Assembly: GCA_902606585.1 (NCBI GenBank)
Contig: CACLGX010000002.1
Span: forward strand, 84,241 to 148,240
Direction: 5' to 3'
DNA: 64,000 bases
Origin: Paracoccaceae bacterium
Lineage (GTDB): Bacteria > Pseudomonadota > Alphaproteobacteria > Rhodobacterales > Rhodobacteraceae
Both the position numbers and the translations under genes were made by a program. A model generated the notes under the pieces. The model worked only from the letters and a program-made list of their open reading frames with translations. It was not told the origin of the DNA and did no database searches. Of this stretch, positions 53,821 to 63,996 are shown one piece after another (position 1 is the first letter of the stretch; each line of letters begins with the position of its first letter).

Positions 53821-54421
53821 TAGAGCGAAGAAAAAGACAGCCGCTCAAATGGTTGGTGTGGTAGTTTTTATGGGAGCTATGGCTTGGGCGTCTGTTCCAT
53901 TTTATGATTGGTTTTGTCGGGTCACTGGATTTGGTGGAATTACTCAGGTGGCAGACAGCGGTTCTGAAATTGTGTTGAGTGAAACAGTCAAAATTAGATT
54001 TGATGCATCGCTAGAGCGAGATATGCCTTGGGAATTTAAACCGGTTCAACGGGAAATTGAACTTCAAATCGGAGCTACTGGTTTGGCTTTTTATGAGGCG
54101 TACAATCCTACTGATAGACCAGTTGCTGGAACGGCTAGTTACAACGTAACTCCTTACGAGGCTGGGGGATTTTTTAGCAAAATAGATTGTTTTTGTTTTG
54201 AAGAGCAGGTTTTAATGCCTGGTGAGCGTGTTCAAATGCCTGTGACATTTTTTGTTGATCCTGAGATAGTTGAGGATCGCGATGCCAAGCACACCAAGGT
54301 AATCACGCTGTCTTACACCTTCTATGAAAAAGACATAACACTGGAACCGGCTCAGGTTAGTGTAAATACAATAAGTAAATTTAATCAGCTCCTAAGTGAG
54401 GGGAAACAAAATGGCGCATGA
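53813..54421 (+). CDS. ctaG: Cytochrome c oxidase assembly protein CtaG/Cox11
   Basis: Delivers copper to the CuB site of subunit I. One N-terminal membrane anchor ([21 protein letters not shown]) precedes a periplasmic domain with the copper motif CFCF in [16 protein letters not shown] near residue 125 and [10 protein letters not shown]. The start is a GTG that overlaps the small gene before it by eight bases. 202 residues; the stop overlaps ctaE by 11 bases. Confidence 0.93.
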   Translation: MNDRAKKKTAAQMVGVVVFMGAMAWASVPFYDWFCRVTGFGGITQVADSGSEIVLSETVKIRFDASLERDMPWEFKPVQREIELQIGATGLAFYEAYNPTDRPVAGTASYNVTPYEAGGFFSKIDCFCFEEQVLMPGERVQMPVTFFVDPEIVEDRDAKHTKVITLSYTFYEKDITLEPAQVSVNTISKFNQLLSEGKQNGA

Positions 54422-55229
54422 AAAAGATCACGATTATCATATATTAAATCCTTCTATATGGCCCTTCATTGGTTCGATAGCAGCTTTTGTGATGCTTTTT
54501 GGGGCTGTAGTTTTCTTTCATAGCGAAAATCCTTGGATGTTTATTGCAGGTTTTGTCGGTGTATTGTTTGTAATGTATGTCTGGTGGTCAGACACAGTAA
54601 AAGAAAATCAAGTTGGTGATCATACGCCAGTAGTTTTGATTGGTTTAAGATACGGCTTCATTCTTTTTATAATGTCGGAAGTTATGTTCTTTCTCGCGTG
54701 GTTCTGGAGTTTTTTTAAGCATGCAATGTATCCAATGGGTGATATGAGTCCATTGCAGGATGGTCAATTCCCCCCTGCTGGCATAGAGGTTTTTGACCCT
54801 TGGCATCTACCACTAATTAATACTTTAATCTTGTTGTGTTCTGGAGCAGCTGCAACCTGGGCGCACCATGCAATTGCTCATGACGAAGATAGAAAATCAA
54901 TGGTGCAGGGTCTTGTTATTGCAGTTGGCTTGGGTGTTTTATTCACAATTTTCCAGGCATACGAATATCAGCACGCAGCGTTTGGTTTTTCAGGAAACAT
55001 ATACGGAGCAAACTTTTTTATGGCGACAGGTTTTCATGGTTTTCACGTGATAGTAGGCACAATTTTCCTTGCGATTTGTATGCTACGAGCAATGCGTGGA
55101 CACTTTACCAAGGATCAGCACCTTGGCTTTGAAGCTGCAGCATGGTACTGGCATTTTGTGGACGTTGTATGGCTATTCTTGTTTGCAGCTATTTATGTTT
55201 GGGGAAGCGTTGGCGCGACAATTCACTAA
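54411..55229 (+). CDS. ctaE: Cytochrome c oxidase subunit III
   Basis: Membrane subunit of the aa3 oxidase, 272 residues with seven membrane segments. [18 protein letters not shown] is a typical N-terminus; the conserved core is [17 protein letters not shown] near residue 88 and [12 protein letters not shown] near 205, with [15 protein letters not shown] near the end. The ATG at 54411 follows GTGAGGGGAAACAAA; a GTG at 54396 is in frame but less likely. An intrinsic terminator follows. Confidence 0.95.
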   Translation: MAHEKDHDYHILNPSIWPFIGSIAAFVMLFGAVVFFHSENPWMFIAGFVGVLFVMYVWWSDTVKENQVGDHTPVVLIGLRYGFILFIMSEVMFFLAWFWSFFKHAMYPMGDMSPLQDGQFPPAGIEVFDPWHLPLINTLILLCSGAAATWAHHAIAHDEDRKSMVQGLVIAVGLGVLFTIFQAYEYQHAAFGFSGNIYGANFFMATGFHGFHVIVGTIFLAICMLRAMRGHFTKDQHLGFEAAAWYWHFVDVVWLFLFAAIYVWGSVGATIH

Positions 55230-55276
55230 TTCGTAAAGGTATCTTGGTTTAACTAATCTAAATGAATATTAACAGG

Positions 55277-55307
55277 AAAGCGCGCAGCACTTCACGCGCT
55301 TTTTTTT
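55277..55307 (+). terminator. Intrinsic terminator after ctaE
   Basis: AAAGCGCG (55277-55284) pairs with CGCGCTTT (55295-55302) across a ten-base loop and runs into eight T residues ending at 55307. It lies 48 bases after the ctaE stop and 12 bases before the surf1 start codon. Confidence 0.85.
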
Positions 55308-55319
55308 GGATTTAAATTT

Positions 55320-56003
55320 ATGCCACATAAATTATTTACATGGTTATTTATTTCTTCTGGTACAATTATTCTGCTCTTTCTCGGGCAGTGGCAATTAGAT
55401 CGGCTTGTTTGGAAACAATCTGTTTTAGTAGAGATTGAAAGTAAAATTTCTGGATTGCCGCAGTCCTTACCGTCTGATGTTAAGAAAACTGTTCACAAAT
55501 ATATGCCGATACAGCTTTCTGGAAAAATAAAAGGAAGTTTTATAAAAGTAATGGCCAGCCAAAAATTTATTGGGGCTGGTTACCGAATAATTGTGCCATT
55601 CCAATTGGAAACAGGTAGCACAATCTTAGTAGATTTGGGATTTATACGCCATGAATTTGCTCCGGATATTAGCTTAGATGATAATCTAAGCATCATTGGG
55701 AATTTACATTGGCCACAAGAAGTTGATTTTTTTACACCAGAACCAGATCCAAAAAATAATATTTGGTTTGCCCGTGATGTAAACGAGTTATCAAAAGAGC
55801 TGCGAACTGAGCCGATTTTAGTGGTTGCTAAAAGCTTCAGTCCCTCAATTACCCATCTTGATCCACTTCCTATTACTACAGAAAATATCCCTAATAATCA
55901 CAAACAGTATGCAATCACGTGGTTTTCGCTTGCATTTATTTGGCTTGGGATGGGAGTATTTTTTATTTATAGAACGAGCGCCAAAAGAGGCCAAAAAATA
56001 TGA
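55320..56003 (+). CDS. SURF1 family oxidase assembly protein
   Basis: Helps insert heme A into cytochrome c oxidase subunit I. The two membrane segments are at the N-terminus (TWLFISSGTIILLFLGQWQL) and C-terminus (YAITWFSLAFIWLGMGVFFIYR); the middle has GAGYRIIVPFQLETG and VDLGFI. 227 residues. Its ATG lies 12 bases after the T-run of a terminator, so it depends on read-through or on a promoter inside that hairpin region. The stop overlaps thrC by four bases. Confidence 0.9.
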   Translation: MPHKLFTWLFISSGTIILLFLGQWQLDRLVWKQSVLVEIESKISGLPQSLPSDVKKTVHKYMPIQLSGKIKGSFIKVMASQKFIGAGYRIIVPFQLETGSTILVDLGFIRHEFAPDISLDDNLSIIGNLHWPQEVDFFTPEPDPKNNIWFARDVNELSKELRTEPILVVAKSFSPSITHLDPLPITTENIPNNHKQYAITWFSLAFIWLGMGVFFIYRTSAKRGQKI

Positions 56004-57391
56004 AGTACATATCTACTCGTGGGAAAGCTCCAGTTTTAAATTTTGAGGAAGCAATGTTAACTGGCCTCGCAAGAGACGGTGGTCTGTATGTTCCTCAATC
56101 AATCCCAAACTTTTCTCCAGATGATATATCATCGATGTCAGATTTAAGTTATGAGGAGATAGCCTTTAAAGTTATATCGCCCTTTATTGGAGATTGTTTT
56201 TCTGATGATGAATTAATCAAAATCATAAACAAAGCCTATACTGAATTTGGGCATATAGAGCGTGCTCCTCTTGTTGAATTAGAAAGTAACCATTTCCTTT
56301 TAGAATTATTTCATGGTCCAACTCTGGCCTTTAAAGATTTTGCTATGCAACTAATTGGTCAGTTTTTTCAAGTTGCATTAGAACGTAAAAAATCAAGAGT
56401 AACGATTGTTGGCGCAACCAGTGGAGATACTGGTAGTGCTGCAATTGAAGCCTTTCGTGGTTTAGATGCCGTAGACCTTTTTATTTTATACCCTGATGGG
56501 CGTGTTTCAGATGTCCAGAGAAGGCAGATGACAACGCCTTCTGAAAATAATGTTCATGCAATTGCGATCAATGGTCATTTTGATGACTGCCAGGCCCGTT
56601 TAAAGGACATGTTCAATGATTTCGAGTTTCGAGATGGAGTGAATTTAGCTGGTGTGAATTCAATAAACTGGGCGCGGGTTTTAGCCCAAGTCGTTTATTA
56701 CTTTTCCACGGCGGTTAAGCTGGGAGCTCCAAATAAAAAAATTAGTTTTAGCGTGCCTACTGGAAATTTTGGAGATATTTTTGCTGGTTTTGTTGCAAAA
56801 AAAATGGGCCTCTCAATTGATCGCCTTGTGATAGCTACTAACCAAAACGATATTCTGCATAGATGCCTAAGTTCTGGTGTTTATGAAACAGATAGAGTTT
56901 TACCAAGCATAAGCCCATCTATGGATATTCAAGTGAGTTCCAACTTTGAGCGGGCGCTTTTTTATGCCACGGATTGTGATGGTAGTGAAGTTTCGAATTT
57001 GATGGAGCAACTCAAAAGCACTGGTAAATTCACTGTTTCTGGAAGTGTTTTAGAAATATTGCGAGAAAATTTTGATAGTGGGAGGGCTTCTGAGGATGAA
57101 ACTCATTCTGAGATCGCTTATAATTACCAAAAGCATTCTGAATTGCTTTGTCCGCATTCCGCCATAGGTGTGCTGACTGCAAGAAAACAGCGTAAAATTA
57201 ATATTCCTATGGTTACACTTGCTACTGCCCATCCAGCTAAATTTCCAACAGCTGTTAAAAATGCAACATCAGTATTTCCTGAGTTGCCGTCTCGCATGGC
57301 TAATCTATTTGATCTTGATGAGAGAATAACAAACGTTGAAAATAATCTTCAATCCATCCAAGCTTTTGTAAAGGAACGGATAAAAATATGA
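56000..57391 (+). CDS. thrC: Threonine synthase
   Basis: PLP enzyme that makes threonine from O-phosphohomoserine. KYISTRGKAPVLNFEEA is the usual N-terminus; the PLP Lys is in FHGPTLAFKDFAMQLIG near residue 110, followed by VGATSGDTGSAAIEAFRG and FILYPDGRVSDVQRRQMTT, and VPTGNFGDIFAGFVAKKMG. 463 residues. It overlaps surf1 upstream (ATGA) and the M16 peptidase gene downstream (ATGA). Confidence 0.95.
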   Translation: MKYISTRGKAPVLNFEEAMLTGLARDGGLYVPQSIPNFSPDDISSMSDLSYEEIAFKVISPFIGDCFSDDELIKIINKAYTEFGHIERAPLVELESNHFLLELFHGPTLAFKDFAMQLIGQFFQVALERKKSRVTIVGATSGDTGSAAIEAFRGLDAVDLFILYPDGRVSDVQRRQMTTPSENNVHAIAINGHFDDCQARLKDMFNDFEFRDGVNLAGVNSINWARVLAQVVYYFSTAVKLGAPNKKISFSVPTGNFGDIFAGFVAKKMGLSIDRLVIATNQNDILHRCLSSGVYETDRVLPSISPSMDIQVSSNFERALFYATDCDGSEVSNLMEQLKSTGKFTVSGSVLEILRENFDSGRASEDETHSEIAYNYQKHSELLCPHSAIGVLTARKQRKINIPMVTLATAHPAKFPTAVKNATSVFPELPSRMANLFDLDERITNVENNLQSIQAFVKERIKI

Positions 57392-58653
57392 GCGTACATC
57401 ATCATACACTAAGTAACGGGTTCCAAGTAATCACGGAAAATATGCCCGGTCTTAAATCCGCTTCTCTTGGAATTTGGATTTCTGCTGGAGGTCGGCACGA
57501 GCGGCTTGAACAGAACGGTATTGCCCATTTTCTGGAACATATGGCTTTCAAGGGAACAAAAACAAAGTCAGCCTTGGATATAGCAGAGGCTATTGAAAAT
57601 GTAGGAGGGTACATAAATGCCTACACTTCAAGAGAAACAACAGCGTACTTCGTTAGAGTTTTAAATGAGGATGTTGAAATGGCAGCTAATATACTGGCTG
57701 ACATTTTGAGGAATTCTGTTTTTGACAAACGTGAAGTCGACGTCGAGCGCGGGGTTATATTGCAAGAAATTGGTCAAACTTTGGATACACCAGATGATAT
57801 AGTTTTTGATTGGTTGCAAGAAACCGCTTATCCTGAGCAGTCTTTAGGGCGATCTATTCTTGGGCCTAGTGAGAATATTTCAAAATTCTCTAGAGAAGAT
57901 TTGTCTGCCTTTGTAAAGGAACACTACAGTCCTGATAGAATGATTCTTTCTGCGGCTGGTGGGATAGATCATCATACGCTTTGCAAGCTTGCTGAAAAAG
58001 CATTTGGTGACCTACCAAAACCAAAATTATCGCATCAATCTATGGCTGCAGCTTTTTCAGGTGGAGAATTTAGGAGGGATAAAAAACTTGAGCAAGCTCA
58101 CTTCGCTTTAGCGTTTGAAAGCCCAAGTTATAGAAGCCGTGATATCTATACCGCCCAGGTTTATTCGATAGCGCTTGGTGGTGGTATGTCCTCAAGATTA
58201 TTTCAGCAGATTAGAGAAAAGCGTGGGCTTTGCTACTCGATTTTCGCACAAGCGGGAGCCTTTTCTGATACAGGCTTTACTACTATTTACGCAGGTACGT
58301 CGGCAGAGCAAATACCTGATTTGGCAAATTTGACAGTTAGTGAGCTCAAAAGAGCTGCTTTGGATCTTTCAGAAGCTGAAGTTACCAGAGCCAGATCGCA
58401 AATGAAGGCTGGTTTATTAATGGGCTTGGAAAGTCCATCGAGCAGAGCTGAAAGGCTGGCAAGAATGGTTCAAATTTGGGGAAAAGTTCCCAGTTTAGAT
58501 GAGACAATTAATAAGATCGATTCAGTAAACTTAGAAAAAGTGAGAGCGTATGCTGAACATGTAACGACCCAAGCTAAGTTTGCAATGGCTCTTTACGGTC
58601 CCATTTCATCGGCACCGTCGCTGGAAGAATTGGATGCACTTAGAGCGGCTTAA
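57388..58653 (+). CDS. M16 family zinc peptidase (processing-peptidase-like)
   Basis: Inverted zinc-binding motif HxxEH is in GIAHFLEHMAFKGT near residue 50, with the third ligand Glu about 76 residues on, in ERGVILQEIG. The later half carries the R-Y-type substrate region GGGMSSRLFQQIREKRGLCYSIF. It belongs to the alphaproteobacterial branch related to mitochondrial processing peptidase beta. 421 residues. The thrC-peptidase-acetyltransferase order with 4 and 1 base overlaps suggests one transcript. Confidence 0.92.
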   Translation: MSVHHHTLSNGFQVITENMPGLKSASLGIWISAGGRHERLEQNGIAHFLEHMAFKGTKTKSALDIAEAIENVGGYINAYTSRETTAYFVRVLNEDVEMAANILADILRNSVFDKREVDVERGVILQEIGQTLDTPDDIVFDWLQETAYPEQSLGRSILGPSENISKFSREDLSAFVKEHYSPDRMILSAAGGIDHHTLCKLAEKAFGDLPKPKLSHQSMAAAFSGGEFRRDKKLEQAHFALAFESPSYRSRDIYTAQVYSIALGGGMSSRLFQQIREKRGLCYSIFAQAGAFSDTGFTTIYAGTSAEQIPDLANLTVSELKRAALDLSEAEVTRARSQMKAGLLMGLESPSSRAERLARMVQIWGKVPSLDETINKIDSVNLEKVRAYAEHVTTQAKFAMALYGPISSAPSLEELDALRAA

Positions 58654-59243
58654 TGTTTTCATTTGGGCAAACAATTAAAATCAAGACAAGCCGGTTGACA
58701 CTCAGACCGCCCATGCATTTTGATTTTAAGAAATGGCGAGAAGTTCGTTATTCGAGCAAAGAGTTTTTAACGCCTTGGGAGCCTAAATGGAACACTGACC
58801 ATCTAACACGGAAGTCATTTGCAAATAGAGTTTATTGGTCGAAGAAGGCGATTAATCAAGGTACTGGCTTACCATTATTTCTTTTTGATAACGGCACAGA
58901 TGAATTATATGGAGCTATAACCCTTGATAATATTCGACGGGGTCCGACGCAAAGTGGAACCCTGGGATATTGGATTGGTGAAGAATATGCTCGTCGCGGT
59001 TATATGACAGAGGCAATTAATGCGATTGTACAATATGCCTTTATGGATCTTGACCTGAGCCGTATCGAAAGTGCTTGTTTGGCTGATAACAAACCTTCCC
59101 GGGGTGTTCTTGAGAAATGTGGCTTTAAATATGAAGGTGTTGCTCAGGCCTACATCCAGATCAACGGGCGCTGGCGAACGCATGTTTTATATTCTGCACT
59201 TCGCTATGATCGAAGGGGTAAAACTTCTGCCGGGATTGAGTAA
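58653..59243 (+). CDS. RimJ/RimL-like N-acetyltransferase
   Basis: GNAT acetyltransferase of the RimJ type, 196 residues. LTLRPPMHFDFKKWREVRYSSKEFLTPWEPKW is the family N-terminus; the acetyl-CoA region is LGYWIGEEYARRGYMTEAINAIVQYAF near residue 108, followed by RIESACLADNKPSRGVLEKCGFKYEGVAQAYIQINGRWRTHVLYSAL. It may acetylate protein N-termini (S5-like), but the target is not fixed by sequence. Its ATG overlaps the peptidase stop (TAATG). Confidence 0.88.
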   Translation: MFSFGQTIKIKTSRLTLRPPMHFDFKKWREVRYSSKEFLTPWEPKWNTDHLTRKSFANRVYWSKKAINQGTGLPLFLFDNGTDELYGAITLDNIRRGPTQSGTLGYWIGEEYARRGYMTEAINAIVQYAFMDLDLSRIESACLADNKPSRGVLEKCGFKYEGVAQAYIQINGRWRTHVLYSALRYDRRGKTSAGIE

Positions 59244-59263
59244 ATAATGGTTGAGGAAACAAC

Positions 59264-60685
59264 GTGGCTTTGAAACCGGTGACGGAAGAATTCATTGATG
59301 AGCTAAAGTTAGGCTTATCTCCTGAGGCGGTTTTGGCTGTTCCTGATGACTATTTGTCAGAACCACGCTCTAGGTGGCGAGGGATTAGTTCAGTTCTTGT
59401 ATTGCCCCAGAATGTTAATGAAGTTTCAACCGTGGTTAGTTTGGCGAACGCTAGGTATATCCCAATTATTCCTTATGGCGGTGGTACTGGCTTAGTCGGT
59501 GGGCAAATACAAGATAAAGGACCTTCAGGCATTCTATTATCTCTGGAGCGAATGAATGAGATACGGTCTCTGAATTTAGACGAAAATGTAATTACAGTGG
59601 AGTCTGGTGTGATTTTGTCTAATTTAAGAGACGCAGCAGAAGAAGTGAAAAGAATCTTTCCTCTTTCCCTGGCTTCTGAGGGAACAGCCCAAATAGGTGG
59701 AAATCTAGCAACAAATGCAGGTGGTGTTAATGTGCTGAGATATGGAAGCACAAGAAATTTATGCCTCGGTCTAGAAGTGGTTTTTGCAGATGGCTCGATT
59801 TGGAATGGATTGTCACGGCTCCATAAAGATAATACAGGTTATGACCTTAAAAATTTAATCATAGGCTCAGAGGGCACCCTAGGAATTATTACTGCAGCAA
59901 CGATGAAGCTATTTCCAAAACCACTGGAGCATACCGTGGCCCTAATCGCAGTTAAGTCTCCTAAGGATGCTCTTAGATTACTTTCTGAGACAAAAGATTA
60001 TTTTGGTGAAACAATTTCTGCTTTTGAATTGATTAATAAAATGGGCATTGATTTTTTTAAGGAAACAAAAGTGGAAGTCAAAATTCCCTTCTCAAAAATG
60101 CCGGAGTGGATGGTGCTATTGGATATTGGGCACCCTGGACGAAATAGTGCAGAGAAAAACTCAAACGATTATTTCGAAAATATTTTAAGTAGCGGGCTTG
60201 CAGTGGATGGTGTGCTTGCAGAAAACGTTGGTCAGCAAAATGACTTATGGGCACTTCGTGAGAATATTCCAGAAGCAAATCGACGAATTGGGTCTATATC
60301 AAGTCACGATATTTCTTTGCCATTATCAACAGTAAGTAAATTTATTGATGAGGCTAGGGTTGAAATTTCAAAACTTGGTAAATTTAGAATAAACTGTTTT
60401 GGCCACTTAGGAGACGGAAACCTTCACTTTAATATTTTCCCAAACAAAGGGGAAAAACGAGAAGACTATAATTATATAAGGCCAGAGATTAAGACGACCA
60501 TCCATGACCTTGTTCATCTACATGGAGGTTCTGTAAGTGCAGAGCATGGTATAGGGCGATTAAAGATAAATGACTTAGTAAAGTATTCTGACCCAATTAA
60601 ACTAAAGCTTAATAGGTCAATTAAAGCAGTTATGGATCCAAAGGGTATATTAAATCCAGGAGTGATTTTTGAATCCAACCAATGA
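59264..60685 (+). CDS. FAD-linked 2-hydroxyacid dehydrogenase, GlcD/D-2-hydroxyglutarate type
   Basis: 473 residues. The FAD-binding PCMH domain has YGGGTGLVGGQI near residue 72 and GGNLATNAGGVNVLRYG near 148; the C-terminal domain carries FGHLGDGNLHFN near 380 and SAEHGIGRLK near 425, which are metal- and substrate-binding motifs of the D-lactate/D-2-hydroxyglutarate/GlcD group. No GlcE or GlcF gene follows, so a single-subunit D-2-hydroxyacid dehydrogenase is more likely than glycolate oxidase. The start is a GTG. Confidence 0.87.
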   Translation: MALKPVTEEFIDELKLGLSPEAVLAVPDDYLSEPRSRWRGISSVLVLPQNVNEVSTVVSLANARYIPIIPYGGGTGLVGGQIQDKGPSGILLSLERMNEIRSLNLDENVITVESGVILSNLRDAAEEVKRIFPLSLASEGTAQIGGNLATNAGGVNVLRYGSTRNLCLGLEVVFADGSIWNGLSRLHKDNTGYDLKNLIIGSEGTLGIITAATMKLFPKPLEHTVALIAVKSPKDALRLLSETKDYFGETISAFELINKMGIDFFKETKVEVKIPFSKMPEWMVLLDIGHPGRNSAEKNSNDYFENILSSGLAVDGVLAENVGQQNDLWALRENIPEANRRIGSISSHDISLPLSTVSKFIDEARVEISKLGKFRINCFGHLGDGNLHFNIFPNKGEKREDYNYIRPEIKTTIHDLVHLHGGSVSAEHGIGRLKINDLVKYSDPIKLKLNRSIKAVMDPKGILNPGVIFESNQ

Positions 60686-60730
60686 GACTAATAAATGAAC
60701 CTGACATTTTAAGTTTTGCTGTTTAGAATT

Positions 60731-61105
60731 CTAGCTTTGTTGAGAGTTTCTTTGTAAACGCTTTAAATGGGACTTATAAAGTAGTGGTGCCAGTATTTTG
60801 TCATAAATAAGTGCCGCTATTTCCCTGAAAATAGGAAAATTGGTCAAAATCGCCAAAATTTTATATTTGGGCATTTCTTCCCAAAGCTTTTGGAAAGCTG
60901 GCAAGCCATGGATAACTTGTCCATCTGATATTACATGTAGGCGTTTTGCACCTTGATCCTTGCTGACGCCATAAAGTGATAAATCGGTCTCACCTAATTT
61001 ATCAAAATGAAGTTCAATACCTTTTTTCTCCGCATACTTTCTATAGTGGCAGATTTCCGCGTTGCAAATTGGACAGTCTTCATTAAATAAAACTCTTATA
61101 CTCAT
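60731..61105 (-). CDS. DCC family thiol-disulfide oxidoreductase-like protein (DUF393)
   Basis: 124 residues. The N-terminal LFNEDCPICNAEICHYRKYAEKKGIELHF carries the family DxxCxxC motif near residue 8-14, then ISDGQVIHGLPAFQKLWEEMP. The family has a thioredoxin-like fold; the substrate is not known. It follows rimO on the same strand after 59 bases and converges on the FAD dehydrogenase gene. Confidence 0.85.
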   Translation of the reverse strand: MSIRVLFNEDCPICNAEICHYRKYAEKKGIELHFDKLGETDLSLYGVSKDQGAKRLHVISDGQVIHGLPAFQKLWEEMPKYKILAILTNFPIFREIAALIYDKILAPLLYKSHLKRLQRNSQQS

Positions 61106-61164
61106 AATGAGTAGGTAGATTTAGACAGTCAGATAGCAAGTTTTGGGATTAGATTTTTAAACTG

Positions 61165-62547
61165 CTAAGTTTTTTGGTCATCTGAAATAGCCCCCCAAAG
61201 GTCATAATCACCTGATGCTTTCACATTGACTTTGACAATGTCACCCACATGAATTTTTTCAAAATTGTCCTCAATAAAAAGGTTTCCATCAATTTCTGGC
61301 GCATCAGCTTTTGTTCTGCAGATTGCGCCTTCTTCATCGATTTCATCAACAATTACGTCAATCTCTTTACCAATTTTCTTGGTAAGCTTTTTAGCAGATA
61401 TTTCTACTGCTTTTTCCATAAAAATTTCCCACCGATGTTGTTTAACTTCCTCAGATATTTGATGGGCCAAGGCATTAGACCTAGCACCCTCAACATTTTC
61501 ATACTTAAAACACCCTACGCGATCTAGTTGAGCTTCATCCAGCCAATCGATAAGCGTATTAAATTCATCCTCAGTTTCGCCTGGATAACCTACTATAAAT
61601 GTTGATCTAAGGGTGATTTCAGGGCAGATCGACCGCCATTTTTTTATTTCTTCTAAAGTGCTTACCGAAGCAGCAGGTCTTGCCATTCGCTTTAAAACTG
61701 CTGGATGGGCATGTTGGAAAGGAATATCCAGATAAGGCAGTATCAAACCATCTGCCATCAGTGGGATGAGTTCACGAACATGCGGGTATGGATAAACATA
61801 ATGTAGACGCACCCAAGCTCCAAGTTTTCCCAAGTCGTTAGCCAAGTCTTTAATATGAGACCTATGACCTTTCTCGCGTGAATATTTTAAATCTAACCCA
61901 AAAGCACTTGTGTCTTGCGATATTACGAGAAGCTCTTTCACTCCGTTATCAACTAGTTTTGTGGCTTCATTAATTATTGCGTGTGCTGGCCTTGACTTTA
62001 ACTTGCCTCTCATGTCTGGGATTATGCAAAACTTGCATTTATGATTGCAGCCTTCTGAAATCTTTAAATAGCTAAAGTGGCGAGGGGTTAATTTAACTCC
62101 AGTTTCAGGAAGTAAATCTATAAAGGGATCGGGTTTCGGCGGTACTATCTGGTGAACTGCATCCAAAACATTTTCATATTGATGCGGCCCAGTTACAGCT
62201 AGAACACGAGGATGGGTTCCAGTTACAAATTCTGGTTCGGCTCCCAAACACCCCGTAACGATAACTCGTCCATTCTCATTAATTGCTTCACCAATTGCAT
62301 CTAAACTTTCAGCTTTTGCACTGTCTAAAAACCCACAAGTGTTTACTATTACAGCGTCAGCTCCCGAGTAATCAGGTGAGATGCCATATCCTTCCGCGCG
62401 AAGCCTGGTAAGGATTCTTTCACTATCAACAAGTGCTTTAGGGCATCCCAATGAAACCATCCCAATGTTTGGTTGTTTAGAGTTTCTTTCACTTTTTAAA
62501 GATGCTCTCGCTTGGTCAGGCCTTTTTAATGAAGGATTAGTACTCAT
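61165..62547 (-). CDS. rimO: Ribosomal protein S12 methylthiotransferase RimO
   Basis: Radical SAM enzyme that methylthiolates Asp88/89 of ribosomal protein S12. Seen: N-terminal UPF0004 Cys in [23 protein letters not shown] and [10 protein letters not shown]; the radical SAM CxxxCxxC in [18 protein letters not shown] near residue 150; and a C-terminal TRAM domain. CNHKCKFC followed by IPDMRG favours RimO over MiaB. 460 residues, complete. Confidence 0.94.
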   Translation of the reverse strand: MSTNPSLKRPDQARASLKSERNSKQPNIGMVSLGCPKALVDSERILTRLRAEGYGISPDYSGADAVIVNTCGFLDSAKAESLDAIGEAINENGRVIVTGCLGAEPEFVTGTHPRVLAVTGPHQYENVLDAVHQIVPPKPDPFIDLLPETGVKLTPRHFSYLKISEGCNHKCKFCIIPDMRGKLKSRPAHAIINEATKLVDNGVKELLVISQDTSAFGLDLKYSREKGHRSHIKDLANDLGKLGAWVRLHYVYPYPHVRELIPLMADGLILPYLDIPFQHAHPAVLKRMARPAASVSTLEEIKKWRSICPEITLRSTFIVGYPGETEDEFNTLIDWLDEAQLDRVGCFKYENVEGARSNALAHQISEEVKQHRWEIFMEKAVEISAKKLTKKIGKEIDVIVDEIDEEGAICRTKADAPEIDGNLFIEDNFEKIHVGDIVKVNVKASGDYDLWGAISDDQKT

Positions 62548-62742
62548 TTTACTTGTAGTAGCAGATATTTGTCGAAGTAAAAGCCCATTAGGTTTTTGTC
62601 TTTTTATTCATCAGCAAGGATTATATTTAAGTTAAATGAATAACAAAATCTAGTCGAAAAGATCTGTATTTTTGTCGTTTGTCAGACTTGATTTTATTTA
62701 TAAAAATTGATCAACTGATGATCTACGTCACCGAGGTTAAAT

Positions 62743-63996
62743 ATGCGATTTTCTGGATTAAAAATATTGAAAGAAGGTTTAACTGGAAATAAAGGTTGGA
62801 CTAATCATTGGCGGGAACCAGAGCCTAAACAGGAGTATGATATTCTAATAATCGGCGGCGGTGGGCATGGCCTGTCCACTGCATATTATCTGGCAAAAAA
62901 TCACGGTTTAAAGAATATAGCTGTTCTAGAAAAAGGTTACCTCGGAGGAGGTAACGTGGGACGGAATACAACAATTGTTAGAGCAAATTACTTTTTACCA
63001 GGAAATTCGGAGTTTTATTCTCACTCTCTTAAACTTTGGGAAGGCCTGGAACATGATTTAAATTACAACGTCATGCACTCTCAGAGAGGATTAATTAATT
63101 TGTTTCATTCAGATGGACAAAGAGATGCCTTTGCAAGGCGAGGTAATGCAATGATTAATCAGGGCGATGATGCTATCTTATTAGATACGGAAGGTGTTCG
63201 GGATTTACTCCCTTATCTAGACTTTGAACAGGTTCGGTTTCCCATTTACGGCGGTTTGTATCACCCTAGAGGCGGATCTGCTAGGCACGATGCTGTTGCA
63301 TGGGGCTACGCGCGTGGTGCAGATACTAGAGGTGTTGATCTTATTCAAAACTGTGAAGTTACAGGAATAGATATTTCTCAAGGCCGTGTCACAGGCGTCC
63401 AAACCAATCGCGGTCAAATCAGTGCTAAAAAAGTTGGAATTGTAGTAGCGGGTCGTTCTGGGCAGGTAGCGGCTATGGCCGGCATGCGTTTACCGATTGA
63501 AAGCCATGTTTTGCAAGCTTTTGTTACTGAGGGTTTGAAGCCTTGCATTGATCATGTGGTCAGCTTTGGCATGGGTCACTTTTACATAAGTCAATCAGAC
63601 AAAGGTGGATTGGTTTTTGGTGGCGATTTAGATTTTTATGCCTCTTACGCTCAGCGAGGCAACTTGCCTATGAAAGAACATGTTATGGAAGCTGGTATGA
63701 CTTTGATGCCAATGATTGGAAAAGCCCGCGTTTTGCGTTCTTGGGGTGGGATTATGGATATGACGCCGGATGGGTCTCCTATTATCGATAAGACAGATAT
63801 AGAAGGTTTATATATTGACTGTGGTTGGTGTTATGGTGGTTTTAAAGCCGTACCTGCTTCTGGCTTTTGCTTCGCCCATTTAATTGCGACCGAAAAACAT
63901 CACGAATTTGCAAGTGGTTTTCGCTTGGATAGATTTAAAACTGGTTATGGTTTGATTGATGAAGAGGGTACCGGCTCTCAACATAATCTTCACTAA
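62743..63996 (+). CDS. soxB: Sarcosine oxidase subunit beta
   Basis: FAD subunit of heterotetrameric sarcosine oxidase, which demethylates sarcosine to glycine and passes the methyl carbon to THF. Seen: the dinucleotide motif DILIIGGGGHGLSTAYYLA near residue 32, GYLGGGNVGRNTTIVRANYFLPGN near 65, and the C-terminal WGGIMDMTPDGSPIIDKTD and CGWCYGGFKAVPASG. 417 residues. The delta, alpha and gamma genes would be expected after 64000. About 195 bases with no gene lie before it. fhs and folD in this window may serve the released one-carbon units. Confidence 0.94.
   Translation: MRFSGLKILKEGLTGNKGWTNHWREPEPKQEYDILIIGGGGHGLSTAYYLAKNHGLKNIAVLEKGYLGGGNVGRNTTIVRANYFLPGNSEFYSHSLKLWEGLEHDLNYNVMHSQRGLINLFHSDGQRDAFARRGNAMINQGDDAILLDTEGVRDLLPYLDFEQVRFPIYGGLYHPRGGSARHDAVAWGYARGADTRGVDLIQNCEVTGIDISQGRVTGVQTNRGQISAKKVGIVVAGRSGQVAAMAGMRLPIESHVLQAFVTEGLKPCIDHVVSFGMGHFYISQSDKGGLVFGGDLDFYASYAQRGNLPMKEHVMEAGMTLMPMIGKARVLRSWGGIMDMTPDGSPIIDKTDIEGLYIDCGWCYGGFKAVPASGFCFAHLIATEKHHEFASGFRLDRFKTGYGLIDEEGTGSQHNLH

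Noticed and set aside
62700-62742. TTGATCAA palindrome upstream of soxB as an operator
   Set aside because: Eight bases of this composition are expected by chance in AT-rich DNA, and no second half-site is near.
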